From: Nocardioides hwasunensis
Lineage (GTDB): Bacteria; Actinomycetota; Actinomycetes; Propionibacteriales; Nocardioidaceae
Assembly: GCF_014779665.1 (NCBI RefSeq)
Contig: NZ_JACXYY010000006.1
Span: forward strand, 1-64,000
Direction: 5' to 3'
Length of the DNA: 64,000 bases
Of this stretch, positions 1 through 9,879 are shown one piece after another. Position numbers and translations under genes: made by a program. The first letter of the stretch is position 1; each line of letters opens with the position of its first letter. The notes below the pieces were generated by a model, which worked only from the letters and a program-made list of their open reading frames with translations, had not been told where the DNA came from and made no database searches.

Positions 1-175
1 GCTCGGCCGCGATCACCGCCACGATCTCGGCGTCACGCCGAGCACGTCGCGAAAGACGCCTGGACCTAGCCTCGTAGTAGGTCGACGGGGCGATCTTGAT
101 CCCATGCTCAGCGAGCACACGACAGATCGGCTCGACCCCGTAGTCGGCCTTGTGGGTGTCGATGAAATCGATCAA
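1..175 (-). CDS. IS3-family transposase OrfB, N-terminal fragment (runs off window)
   Basis: This is the start of the DDE-integrase subunit. About 58 residues are visible, including IDFIDTHKADYGVEPICRVL and APSTYYEARSR, which resembles the N-terminal HTH_21-like region of IS3 OrfB proteins. It lies in the -1 frame relative to orfA and its first possible codon, TTG at 175-173, overlaps the orfA stop. Translation is therefore either by reinitiation or by the programmed -1 frameshift usual in this family; no textbook slippery heptamer was found. The catalytic DDE domain is outside the window. Confidence 0.75.
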   Translation of the reverse strand, partial: MIDFIDTHKADYGVEPICRVLAEHGIKIAPSTYYEARSRRLSRRARRDAEIVAVIAAE

Positions 176-495
176 TACCTGTTGGGGCGGTCGAGCTCCG
201 CCGCGAAGAAAGCCGAGGCGCTCTTCAAGATCTCGTTCGCCCGCCGCAGCTCGGCGTTCTCCCGCTTCAGCGACTTGATCTCAGCCAGCTCCTCGCTGGT
301 CTTCCCGGCCCGGACACCACCGTCGATCTCGGCCTGCCGGACCCACTTGCGCACCGACTCGGTCGAGGTGATCCCGAGCTTCGCAGCGATCGACCTGATC
401 GCAGCCGCCTCGTGCGGATAGTCCGCACGCGACTCCAACACCATCCGCACCGCGCGCTCACGCAACTCGGGCGGGTACTTCGAGGGACGTGCCAT
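172..495 (-). CDS. IS3-family transposase OrfA (HTH)
   Basis: This is the DNA-binding subunit that recognises the IS ends and, by frameshift, can form the OrfAB transposase. The 107-residue protein starts MARPSKYPPELRERAVRMV, the classic HTH_Tnp_1 opening. It continues through a helix-turn-helix (about residues 35-55, GITSTESVRKWVRQAEID) and a leucine-zipper-like segment (about 65-95, LAEIKSLKRENAELRRANEI) used for dimerisation. Length is normal for the family. A purine-rich AAGGATC precedes the ATG. It looks intact. Confidence 0.85.
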   Translation of the reverse strand: MARPSKYPPELRERAVRMVLESRADYPHEAAAIRSIAAKLGITSTESVRKWVRQAEIDGGVRAGKTSEELAEIKSLKRENAELRRANEILKSASAFFAAELDRPNRY

Positions 496-543
496 GAGAG
501 TGATCCTTCCAACGAATCAGCTCTCCGGACATCCCGGGGCGGT

Positions 544-2079
544 TCAGGTTCGTCGGTGGTGGCCGCGCGGTGCTGGTGGTGATGGTGCTGGGCCCGGTGG
601 TGGTTCGGGTCTGGGTGTGGGTGCCTCGGTGGTGGTGGTCCGTCCGGTGGGGAGGGTCCACTTGTAGGCGCCGCCGGGCAGGCGGCGGTAGGTGAAGTGT
701 CCGAAGGTCTTGGCGCGGTGGTGTCGGCGGCACAGGGGTGCGAGGTTCGCGGGGCGGGTTTGGCCGGGTGGTCCGCCTTGGTCGAGGGGGATGTACTCGT
801 CGATGTGGTCGAGGTCGGCTTGGGTGGAGGGTCTGGTGCAGGCGGGGTAGACGCAGGTGGGGTCGCGGTGGCGGACCATGGCGGCCATCCGGGCGGGTGG
901 GTCGTGCTCATCGACGGGCGGGTGGGCTCGTGGGTCGAGGTCGACGACGGGGTTGATCGTCACGGTGCCGGCTGCCAGCAGCCAGGTGCGGAGGCGGCCG
1001 AGGAGGACGGGTCCGAGCTTTGGCGAGACAGCGACACCACGCCTGTCGTCAAGCAAGTCGCGGTCGGTGATCCGGAACTCGAGGACCACCCCACCCGAGT
1101 GGGCGTTGATCTTCTCGCTCCCCGTCTTGCTTGGGTGGCGGAACGGGTTCGCGGTGGAGTGTGCGACGTCTTCGGCGACCACCACGGCTGGGTCGTGGTC
1201 GGGATCCAGTGTCCGGTCGGGGTCGGAGAGGTCGGTCGCGGTGAGGAGGTCGAGCGTGGCCTGGGGGTTGGCGAGGACTCCGACGGCGTGGGCGCGGCGT
1301 ACGTCGAGGTCACCGGGGTGGCCGAGGACCCGCATGGTGGTGGCCATCGTGGACACGGTGTGGTCGAACGCGAGGGCATCAGCGGTGTCGAGGCTCATGT
1401 ACACCTCGCTGACCCCGGGTGCACCGCGGTCGTGGTCCACGTCGACGCGTCGTGCGGCGAGGGCTGCGTCGTGGTCGGCGATCGCGCGGTCGGGGTCGGC
1501 GTAGAGGCGGGCTTCGTGGACCAGGACTCCGACCCGGTGGGGGTTCAACCGGTGGGGCTGCCAGGTCAGGAGCCGGTCGGCGTGTCCGGCTGCGGCCGGG
1601 TCGAGGTCGCGGGACTCGCGGGCTGCTTCGCGGCCGAGCCGCACCGGGACGCGTAGCTGCCTTACCAGTGCCCACAGGCGTGGGAGGCGGTGGGCGAGGT
1701 CGAGGACGTCACCGAGCAACGCCAACGTGGCCTCGTGGGAGAGGTCGAGTGCGGCCGCGAGCTCGTGGACCGCGAACTCCGCGACCAGCGGGGTGCCGGG
1801 CCCAGCGATCGGGATCGCCTGCTCCCCGAACAACGCGGCCTTCGAACCGGGAGCGGCTGGGGAGTCGGCCCGCCAACCCGCCACCGACTCGGGGTCGGTG
1901 TCGGGTGCGGCGATGTGGGCGTGGGCCCACGCGAGCGCGGAGCCGAGGATGTCGACCTCAGCACGACGGCGGGCGGCGATCGCCGCAGCCGCCCTGTCCA
2001 ACACGGCGCGGTCTGACACAGCGCGGTCCGACGCGACACGAGGATCCGTGTGCGACGGAGCCGGAGCGGCGGTGGACAT
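544..2079 (-). CDS. DUF222 / HNH endonuclease-signature protein (13E12 repeat family)
   Basis: The 511-residue protein has an N-terminal DUF222 region (about residues 40-340) and a C-terminal HNH nuclease motif. The HNH part contains CVYPACTRP, then LDHIDEYIPLDQGG, then NLAPLCRRHHRAK, giving the paired cysteines and the D-H / N / H positions of an HNH fold. These proteins are abundant in actinobacteria, often as mobile multicopy families (M. tuberculosis REP13E12); the true DNA target is unknown. The tail after about residue 475 is low-complexity Pro/Thr/Arg. Its TGA stop (546-544) is formed by the first three bases of the adjoining IS end, so the natural C-terminus may have been cut off by the insertion. 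The HNH core is complete. Confidence 0.8.
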   Translation of the reverse strand: MSTAAPAPSHTDPRVASDRAVSDRAVLDRAAAAIAARRRAEVDILGSALAWAHAHIAAPDTDPESVAGWRADSPAAPGSKAALFGEQAIPIAGPGTPLVAEFAVHELAAALDLSHEATLALLGDVLDLAHRLPRLWALVRQLRVPVRLGREAARESRDLDPAAAGHADRLLTWQPHRLNPHRVGVLVHEARLYADPDRAIADHDAALAARRVDVDHDRGAPGVSEVYMSLDTADALAFDHTVSTMATTMRVLGHPGDLDVRRAHAVGVLANPQATLDLLTATDLSDPDRTLDPDHDPAVVVAEDVAHSTANPFRHPSKTGSEKINAHSGGVVLEFRITDRDLLDDRRGVAVSPKLGPVLLGRLRTWLLAAGTVTINPVVDLDPRAHPPVDEHDPPARMAAMVRHRDPTCVYPACTRPSTQADLDHIDEYIPLDQGGPPGQTRPANLAPLCRRHHRAKTFGHFTYRRLPGGAYKWTLPTGRTTTTEAPTPRPEPPPGPAPSPPAPRGHHRRT

Positions 2080-2184
2080 GCGTCCATCATCCCAGAGACC
2101 ACCGACACTCTGACCTGCCCGGACTCATCCGTGGAGAAGTATTTTCGAACAGGTGCACGCTGACAGAACCCGGTTCTGGGGCCT

Positions 2185-2286
2185 TGCTTTCGACACGCTC
2201 GCTGGCGCTCGCTGCTCAACCGGCGGACCGGAGCGGCGCTCGTCGCTCAACCGGCGGCGGGCTGGCGCGCGCTGCTCAACCGGCGG
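2185..2286. repeat. Palindromic dispersed repeat, copy 1 (with two degenerate partial copies)
   Basis: The unit reads TTTCGACACGCTCGCTGGCG followed by CTCGCTGCTCAACCGGCGG. It is followed by two shorter derivatives that each end in GCTCAACCGGCGG (around 2236-2255 and 2265-2286). The internal GCTCGCTGGCGCTCGCTGC is nearly self-complementary and would form a hairpin. Related copies lie at 3025-3093 and 59031-59070. This is REP/BIME-like intergenic DNA; no open reading frame is credible here. Confidence 0.75.
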
Positions 2287-2345
2287 CTCACCTGCGGCGG
2301 CCTCGTGACAGCTGCCGCACCCGGCCCTTCATAGGGTGGGGTGCC

Positions 2346-2960
2346 GTGACCTCCTCCGACACCTCCGTGCCGTTGCCGGTCCACGTCAGGCGGGCCGGGA
2401 CGGGTGAGCTCCCGCGCCTCGGGGAGGTGCTGCGCGACGCCTTCGCCGACCACCCGTGGACGCGCTGGACGATCCCGGACGACGACCACATCGGCCGGCT
2501 CGCGGCGCTGCAGGCGATCTACCTCGATCACGCCACGCGACACGGCGGGCGGATCTGGGTGAGCGACGAGCTCGACGCGGTGGCCGTCTTCGTGCCGGCG
2601 GACCTGGCCGATCCGTCACCCGAGCAGACCGAGCGCATCCTGGCCGCCCACGGTGACCGGGTCGCGCGGCTGGCGGCCCACGAGGAACGGATGGCCGGCC
2701 GTCGGCCGGCCGCTGAGTGGACGCTCGCCACCATGGGCGTCCTGCCGGCTGCGCAGGGGAGCGGCCGGGGCAGCGCCCTCCTGCGTGCCGGCCTCGCCGA
2801 CCTGGCGGGCAGCACGGTGATGCTCGAGACCTCCCAGCCGAGCAACGTACGGCTCTACGAGCGGCACGGCTTCGTGATCGTCGAGCGGCTCGACGGCGTG
2901 GTCGATGGTGACGGTGCGGGGCCGCCGGTCTGGGTCATGGTCGCGCGTCCAGCGGGTTGA
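2346..2960 (+). CDS. GNAT-family N-acetyltransferase
   Basis: A 204-residue predicted acyl-CoA-dependent acetyltransferase with unknown substrate. GTG at 2346 (VTSSDTSVPLPVHVRRA) is chosen because it follows an AGGGTGGGG stretch and begins just before the conserved beta-1 VHVRRA. The frame stays open far upstream, but that part is antisense to the HNH gene. The acetyl-CoA site is around residues 125-150 (MGVLPAAQGSGRGSALLRAG, the Q/RxxGxG/A loop), followed by LETSQPSNVRLYERHGF, the usual motif-B ending. It sits alone between two copies of the palindromic repeat. Confidence 0.8.
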   Translation: MTSSDTSVPLPVHVRRAGTGELPRLGEVLRDAFADHPWTRWTIPDDDHIGRLAALQAIYLDHATRHGGRIWVSDELDAVAVFVPADLADPSPEQTERILAAHGDRVARLAAHEERMAGRRPAAEWTLATMGVLPAAQGSGRGSALLRAGLADLAGSTVMLETSQPSNVRLYERHGFVIVERLDGVVDGDGAGPPVWVMVARPAG

Positions 2961-3024
2961 GAGGTCTCGTCACGGTCGCTGCGCGGCGTCCTCGACCAAC
3001 GGTGGGTGGGCGGGCGGCGGCCTT

Positions 3025-3093
3025 GGTTTCGACACGCTCGCTGGCGCTCGCTGCCCAACCGGCGGCGCAGGCGCTCGCTGCTCAACCGGCGGG
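3025..3093. repeat. Palindromic dispersed repeat, copy 2
   Basis: GGTTTCGACACGCTCGCTGG continues to CGCTCGCTGCCCAACCGGC, then a second truncated unit GCGCTCGCTGCTCAACCGGC. It is the same family as 2185-2286 and 59031-59070. It abuts the end of a decayed acetyltransferase gene, so the repeat may mark a rearrangement junction. Confidence 0.75.
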
Positions 3094-3115
3094 TCAGGCG
3101 GGCCGGGGCGGCAGG

Positions 3116-3402
3116 CTCAAGACGCTTCTCGTAGAACACGCGCGTGAACCCGTGCTCGGCCAGGTCGAGCAGGGTGCGGCCGTGGCCGTGGTGCGAGGGC
3201 GGCACGGCGCGCCGTCCTCGAGCGCCACCCACGCCTCGGAGTCCTCGACGGCGCCGGCGTGGTCGGTCTCCATCGGGCCGGGGCGCAGGCCGCCCATGCG
3301 GGCGACGTAGGGGGAGTACGCCGCCTCGGCGATGTGCTGCTGCGCGGGTACGTCGTCGGCCGTGGCGCGGCGCAGGACTCGGTGGCGTACCCGTGACCTC
3401 AC
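3116..3402 (-). pseudogene. Decayed GNAT acetyltransferase (internally deleted)
   Basis: An N-terminal piece (VLRRATADDVPAQQHIAEAA, then YSPYVARMGGLRPGPMETDH, to WVALEDGAPC) is followed in another frame by PSHHGHGRTLLDLAE joined directly to HGFTRVFYEKRLE. In intact relatives the acetyl-CoA loop, the mid-domain strands and the NxxxY motif lie between these pieces. At least two internal deletions and a frameshift are therefore inferred. The remnant is about 95 residues against an expected 160 or so. GTG at 3402 overlaps the stop of the upstream fragment. Confidence 0.65.
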
Positions 3403-3749
3403 GCCCTGACCGGCGTGACACAGCTGAGCTCGAGAGGTGCCACGTCGGTGTCGTCGACGGCGCGGAGCCGTCCGGGTCGGTCCGGCTCGAGACGGCTCAG
3501 ACCGATCCAGCCCACGAGGACTCCGTCGTGCTCGACGACGAACTGGGCCGGACGATCGGCCGGCACCTCGGGCAGCTCCGCTTCGAGCACATCGCGCTCG
3601 CGCGGGCCGCCGAGGTGGCGGTCGACCTCGGCGTCGGACCCCAGGTCGACGAACGTCGCGCGGTCGCGTGCCTGCGGCGCCCGGAGGACGAGGCGGGCGG
3701 TGCGGACCGGCGCCGGCGGCCAGTCCTCGACGGTGAGAGGCGTCGCCAT
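3366..3749 (-). pseudogene. Truncated RimJ/RimL-type GNAT acetyltransferase
   Basis: It begins normally (MATPLTVEDW, then VRTARLVLRAPQARDR, the RimJ/RimL-type start) and runs through FVVEHDGVLVGWIGLSRLEP. An in-frame TGA (3401-3399) stops it at residue 116. Reading through that stop gives GHGYATESCAA, the expected acetyl-CoA-binding loop. After about base 3366 the sequence becomes the start of a different acetyltransferase. So a nonsense change (probably at a Trp codon) plus loss of the C-terminal third are both visible. A short 116-residue product may still be made but would lack the cofactor site. Confidence 0.7.
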
Positions 3750-3900
3750 GCACCGAGATAACGGCGACTGGTGGACCCGCCGAAGAACTTGTCATCGACC
3801 TCGGCGTTCCTTCGGCAGATGTCGCCAGTGAGGGTGTGTGATGTGGCGCACTAGTTTGTGGATTCTCGGGTACACACCCCTGCGAATCTGGAGGCCAGCG

Positions 3901-5328
3901 ATGTCGATGTTCAAGTGGGACGTGGTCGATCCCGGACCCGGAGAGGCCGTAGCCCCGCACCAGCGGCTGGCGTGGGGCAAGACGGTCGGGCTCGGCGCCC
4001 AGCACGTGGTCGCCATGTTCGGCGCCACCTTCGTCTTCCCGATCGTGATGGGCCTCAACGCCAACCTCGCGATCATGATGAGCGGCATCGCGACGATCTG
4101 CTTCCTGCTGATCGTCAAGGGCAAGGTGCCCAGCTACCTCGGCACCAGCGCCGCTTTCGTCGGCGGCGCCTCGGCGATCTACGCCCAGGGCGGCGGCCCG
4201 GCCGACGTCACCGGCGCGATCATGGTGTCCGGCATCGTGCTGGCGCTGGTGGGTGTCGCCATCCACTTCGCCGGCCCCGGCTTCGTCAACAACCTCCTGC
4301 CCCCGGTCGTCACCGGCGCGGTGGTCATGCTGATCGGCTTCAACCTCGCCCGCGTCGCCACCGGCATCTACATGCCGGCCGACCGGTGGGTCGCGCTGAT
4401 CACCATGTTCGCGGTGATCCTGATGGCTGTCGGCCTCCGCGGCTTCTTCGGTCGCATCGCGATCTTCCTCGGCCTCATCTTCGGCTTCGTCGTCTCGCTC
4501 GTCTTCGACGCCATCGGCGTCGGGGGCGTCGAGGGCAAGCGCGTCGACTGGAGCGGCGTCAAGTCCGCCGACTGGTTCGGCTTCCCGCCGCACACCGTCG
4601 ACGGCCTCGTGGGCAACCAGAGCCCGTTCGGCGGCGCCAACAACCTCGCCGAGGTCGGTTGGCACCTGCCCAACCTCTCGATCACCTTCACCCTGCTGGC
4701 GATCCCGGCCGTCATCGCGCTGGTCGCCGAGAACATGGGCCACGTCAAGGCGGTCTCGGGCATGACCGGCACCGACCTCGACCCCTACATGGGTCGCGCG
4801 GTCGCCGCCGACGGTGTCGGCACCACGCTCGCGTCCTTCGTCGGTGGCTCGCCCACCACGACGTACGCCGAGAACATCGGCGTCATGGCCGCCACCCGGG
4901 TCTACTCCACGGCCGCCTACTTCGTCGCGGCCGTCGTGGCGATCCTGTTCGGCTTCGTGCCGAAGTTCGGCGCCCTCGTGGCCACCACGCCCAGTGGCGT
5001 GCTCGGCGGCATCACGCTCGTGCTCTACGGGATGATCGGCCTGCTCGGCGCCAAGATCTGGGTCGAGAACAAGGTGAATTTTGCCAACCCTGCCAACCTC
5101 GTCCCGGTGGCTGCAGGACTCACGATGGGCATCGGCCTGGCCGACAACGCCTTCTTCAACATCACCTCCGACTTCCCCCTGGGCGGCATCGCCATGGGCA
5201 CGCTGATCATCGTGCTCGGCTACCACCTCGCCAAGGCCGTGGCCGGCGCTGCCGGTCTGGACGACGAGGGCGCGATCCTCGCCGTCGGTGACGAGGGCGC
5301 ACACAAGACCGAGGGCGAGGCCAAGTAG
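3901..5328 (+). CDS. Uracil-xanthine permease, NCS2 family (UraA-like)
   Basis: An inner-membrane nucleobase:proton symporter of 475 residues with about 14 hydrophobic segments. UraA-clade signatures are clear: AQHVVAMFGATFVFPIVMG near the N-terminus, VALVAENMGHVKAVSG with the first key Glu, and GGSPTTTYAENIGVMAATRV with the second, matching the E. coli UraA TTYGENIG motif. ATG 3901 is preferred over upstream codons because GGAGG (3890-3894) lies 6 nt before it. The stop is 4 nt before the next start, so the permease leads an operon with the molybdenum hydroxylase. This argues that the hydroxylase substrate is a pyrimidine or related nucleobase. Xanthine remains possible for the wider family. 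Confidence 0.9.
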   Translation: MSMFKWDVVDPGPGEAVAPHQRLAWGKTVGLGAQHVVAMFGATFVFPIVMGLNANLAIMMSGIATICFLLIVKGKVPSYLGTSAAFVGGASAIYAQGGGPADVTGAIMVSGIVLALVGVAIHFAGPGFVNNLLPPVVTGAVVMLIGFNLARVATGIYMPADRWVALITMFAVILMAVGLRGFFGRIAIFLGLIFGFVVSLVFDAIGVGGVEGKRVDWSGVKSADWFGFPPHTVDGLVGNQSPFGGANNLAEVGWHLPNLSITFTLLAIPAVIALVAENMGHVKAVSGMTGTDLDPYMGRAVAADGVGTTLASFVGGSPTTTYAENIGVMAATRVYSTAAYFVAAVVAILFGFVPKFGALVATTPSGVLGGITLVLYGMIGLLGAKIWVENKVNFANPANLVPVAAGLTMGIGLADNAFFNITSDFPLGGIAMGTLIIVLGYHLAKAVAGAAGLDDEGAILAVGDEGAHKTEGEAK

Positions 5329-5332
5329 TTCC

Positions 5333-6199
5333 GTGAAGCCAGCACCTTTCGCCTACCTGCGTCCGTCCACCCTCGACGAAGCCCTCACAGCACTCGCCGG
5401 GGAGCAGGGGGCGAAGGTGCTGGCCGGCGGCCAGTCCCTGGTCCCGCTGCTGTCCATGCGCCTGGCCGCACCGGCGATGCTCATCGACATCAACGCCCTG
5501 CCCGACCTCGGCTCGGTCCAGGTGGACGAGTCCGGTGTCCGCATCGGGGCGCTCGCCCGCCACGCCGAGGTGCTCGCGTCGAGCGAGGCCGCCGAGGTGC
5601 AGCCGCTGCTCGCGATGGCGCTGTCCCACGTGGCGCACCCCACGATCCGCAACCGTGGCACCACTGTCGGCTCGATCGTGCACGCCGACGCCGCAGCCGA
5701 GATGCCGATGGTGCTGCGGCTGCTGGAGGGATCGGTCGACGTCGCGTCGGTGCGTGGTCGTCGTACGATCCCGGCCGCCGAGCTGTTCGCCGGTCCGCTC
5801 GAGTCGACGCTGGCCCACGACGAGCTCGCGGTCGGGGCGTTCTTCCCGGCGCTCGCCGCCGGTGCGGGGGTCGGGTTCCAGGAGATCGCCCGCCGACATG
5901 GCGACTACGCCCTGGTCGGGGTCGCCGCCCACGTGCAGCTCGACGGTGACGCCGTGGCGAGTGCCCGCATCGGCTTCGTCTCGGTCAGCGACGTGCCGGT
6001 CGTCGTCGACGTGACCGACGCCGTCCAGGACACCGCAGGTGATCCCGCAGCCGCGGCGCTCGCCGAGCTCGACCCGGCCGACGACATCCACGCGACCGCC
6101 GCCTACCGCGCCCACCTGGTCAAGGTGCTGGTGCCGAAGGTGCTCGCGGCCGCGACCGACCACGCCCGTGAGAGGGCCCGACAGAGGATGGACTCATGA
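5333..6199 (+). CDS. Molybdenum hydroxylase FAD-binding subunit (CoxM/CutM-like)
   Basis: The medium subunit passes electrons between the 2Fe-2S subunit and FAD. The 288-residue protein has the two FAD motifs: AGGQSLVPLLSMRLA (about residues 32-46) and TIRNRGTTVGSIVHADAAAE (about 104-123). GTG 5333 is chosen because it begins just before the conserved PAPFAYLRPSTLDEALTAL and lies 4 nt after the permease stop. It ends in an ATGA overlap with the 2Fe-2S subunit gene, indicating tight translational coupling. Substrate specificity is set by the large subunit. Confidence 0.9.
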   Translation: MKPAPFAYLRPSTLDEALTALAGEQGAKVLAGGQSLVPLLSMRLAAPAMLIDINALPDLGSVQVDESGVRIGALARHAEVLASSEAAEVQPLLAMALSHVAHPTIRNRGTTVGSIVHADAAAEMPMVLRLLEGSVDVASVRGRRTIPAAELFAGPLESTLAHDELAVGAFFPALAAGAGVGFQEIARRHGDYALVGVAAHVQLDGDAVASARIGFVSVSDVPVVVDVTDAVQDTAGDPAAAALAELDPADDIHATAAYRAHLVKVLVPKVLAAATDHARERARQRMDS

Positions 6200-6710
6200 C
6201 AAGCCAGACAGAGGAGCTCCACGACGTCCGGCTGCACGTCAACGGCACCGTCCACGAGGTGCGGGTGCCCGCGCGGCGCCTGCTCTCCGACGCGCTCCGC
6301 CACGACCTCGGCCTCACCGGCACCCACGTCGGTTGCGAGCACGGCGTCTGCGGCGCCTGCACGATCCTGGTCGACGGCTCGCCGATGCGCGCCTGCCTGA
6401 TGTTCGCGGTGTCCGCGGTCGACGCGGAGATCACCACGGTCGAGGGGCTCACCGAGTCCGACGGCTCCGCGCAGGGACGGTTGAGCCCGGTGCAGCAGGG
6501 GTTCTCCGACTGCCACGGTCTCCAGTGCGGCTTCTGCACGCCGGGGTTCCTGACCACGATCACCGCCGGGCTGCGCGACAACCCCGACCCGACCGAGGAG
6601 GAGGCGCGCGAGATGATCGCCGGCAACCTCTGCCGTTGCACGGGCTACCAGAACATCGTCAAGTCCGTGCTCCGCGCGGCCGAGATCGAGCGCGAGCGGG
6701 GGGAGTCGGC

Positions 6711-6714
<4 letters not shown>
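6196..6714 (+). CDS. Molybdenum hydroxylase 2Fe-2S subunit (CoxS-like)
   Basis: A 172-residue small subunit carrying two [2Fe-2S] clusters. The N-terminal plant-type ferredoxin cysteines appear in GCEHGVCGACTILVDG plus a later CL (about residues 50-75). The C-terminal helical cluster cysteines are in QCGFCTPGF and NLCRCTGYQNIV (about 113-155). All eight expected cysteines are present. Both gene ends overlap their neighbours by ATGA. No RBS other than the coupled upstream coding sequence is evident. Confidence 0.95.
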
Positions 6715-9137
<2,423 letters not shown>

Positions 9138-9146
9138 GGACGGACC

Positions 9147-9174
9147 GGTAGGTCGACACCACGTCCGACCTACC
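9147..9174 (+). other. Intercistronic hairpin between large subunit and CoxG-like gene
   Basis: GGTAGGTCG (9147-9155) and CGACCTACC (9166-9174) form a perfect 9-bp stem around a 10-nt loop in the 76-nt gap. There is no T-run, so it is more likely an mRNA stability or processing element, or a protein-binding palindrome, than a terminator. The AGAAGGAG ribosome site for the next gene lies downstream, near 9198-9205. Confidence 0.5.
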
Positions 9175-9213
9175 AGGACGTCCCCAGATATCGAGCCAGA
9201 AGGAGACCCACAC

Positions 9214-9879
9214 ATGAAGTTCACCGGCGAGAACACGCTGGCCGCCCCCGTCGCCCAGGCGTGGGACGCGCTGCTCGACCCGGCCGTCCTGGTCCGCACC
9301 ATCCCCGGCTGCGAGCGGCTCGAGGCGACCGGCGAGAACGCCTACGCCATGACCGTCACCGCGGGCGTCGCGTCGATCAAGGGGACCTACGCCGGCTCCT
9401 GCCTGCTCACCGACCTCGTCGAGCACGAGTCGCTGGTGATGAAGCTCGACGGCGCGGGCGCGCCCGGCACCATCGGCGCGACGGTCAACGTCCGCTTCAC
9501 GCCCGAGGGCGACTCGACGCGGGTGTCGTACGACGCCGACGCGGTCGTCGGCGGCATGATCGGCGGCGTCGGGCAGCGGATGCTCACCAGCGTCTCGCGA
9601 CGGATGGCCGGCGAGTTCTTCGGCAACGTCGACTCGGCGATCGCGGGCGGCGGCGCCCCGGCACCGGCGACCCAGGCCCCGAGCACGGGGGTGAGCGCGC
9701 TCTCCTCGACCGGTGCTGCCGAGGCTCCGGCCGCGGGACAGGTCTTCACCGCGCCGGCGAAGTCCTCTGCGGGCTCGGGCTCGGGCTCGCACCAGGAGTT
9801 CCTCACCGGCGTGGCCGTCGGCGCGGGGCTCGTGGTGCTCGGTGTCGTGGTCGGTGGGCTGTTCGGACGCCGCCGGTGA
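9214..9879 (+). CDS. CoxG-like SRPBCC protein with C-terminal membrane anchor
   Basis: A 221-residue protein. Residues 1-145 are an SRPBCC/CoxG domain, beginning MKFTGENTLAAPVAQAWDAL and containing the family's IPGCERLE. A Pro/Ala/Ser-rich linker follows (about 150-195), then a C-terminal transmembrane helix (VGAGLVVLGVVVGGLFGRRR). In CO dehydrogenase systems CoxG helps recruit the molybdenum enzyme to the membrane, and CoxG homologues accompany many non-CODH hydroxylases. A strong AGAAGGAG precedes the ATG. It ends in a GTGA overlap with the amidase gene. Confidence 0.85.
   Translation: MKFTGENTLAAPVAQAWDALLDPAVLVRTIPGCERLEATGENAYAMTVTAGVASIKGTYAGSCLLTDLVEHESLVMKLDGAGAPGTIGATVNVRFTPEGDSTRVSYDADAVVGGMIGGVGQRMLTSVSRRMAGEFFGNVDSAIAGGGAPAPATQAPSTGVSALSSTGAAEAPAAGQVFTAPAKSSAGSGSGSHQEFLTGVAVGAGLVVLGVVVGGLFGRRR

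Larger units (their letters stand above)
1..546 (-). mobile_element. Partial IS3-family insertion sequence (left part)
   Basis: The element contains orfA (172-495) and the beginning of orfB (running off base 1), the two-frame arrangement of IS3-family transposases. Read on the minus strand, the outer end begins at about 546 with TGAACCGCCCCGGG, which has the 5'-TG terminus typical of IS3 ends. The other end lies outside the window, so neither the second inverted repeat nor a target duplication can be checked. The boundary falls exactly on the stop codon of the neighbouring HNH gene. Confidence 0.8.

Noticed and set aside
697..1656. Plus-strand open frames across the HNH gene
   Set aside because: They are Val/Gly/Glu-rich antisense of the DUF222/HNH gene, whose minus-strand frame has the recognisable nuclease motif.
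3094..5304. A 736-residue minus-strand open frame antisense to the uracil permease
   Set aside because: Its upstream part is His/Asp/Glu/Gly-rich antisense of a clearly conserved permease. Only its last part coincides with the decayed acetyltransferase remnant. Long antisense frames are expected at this GC content.
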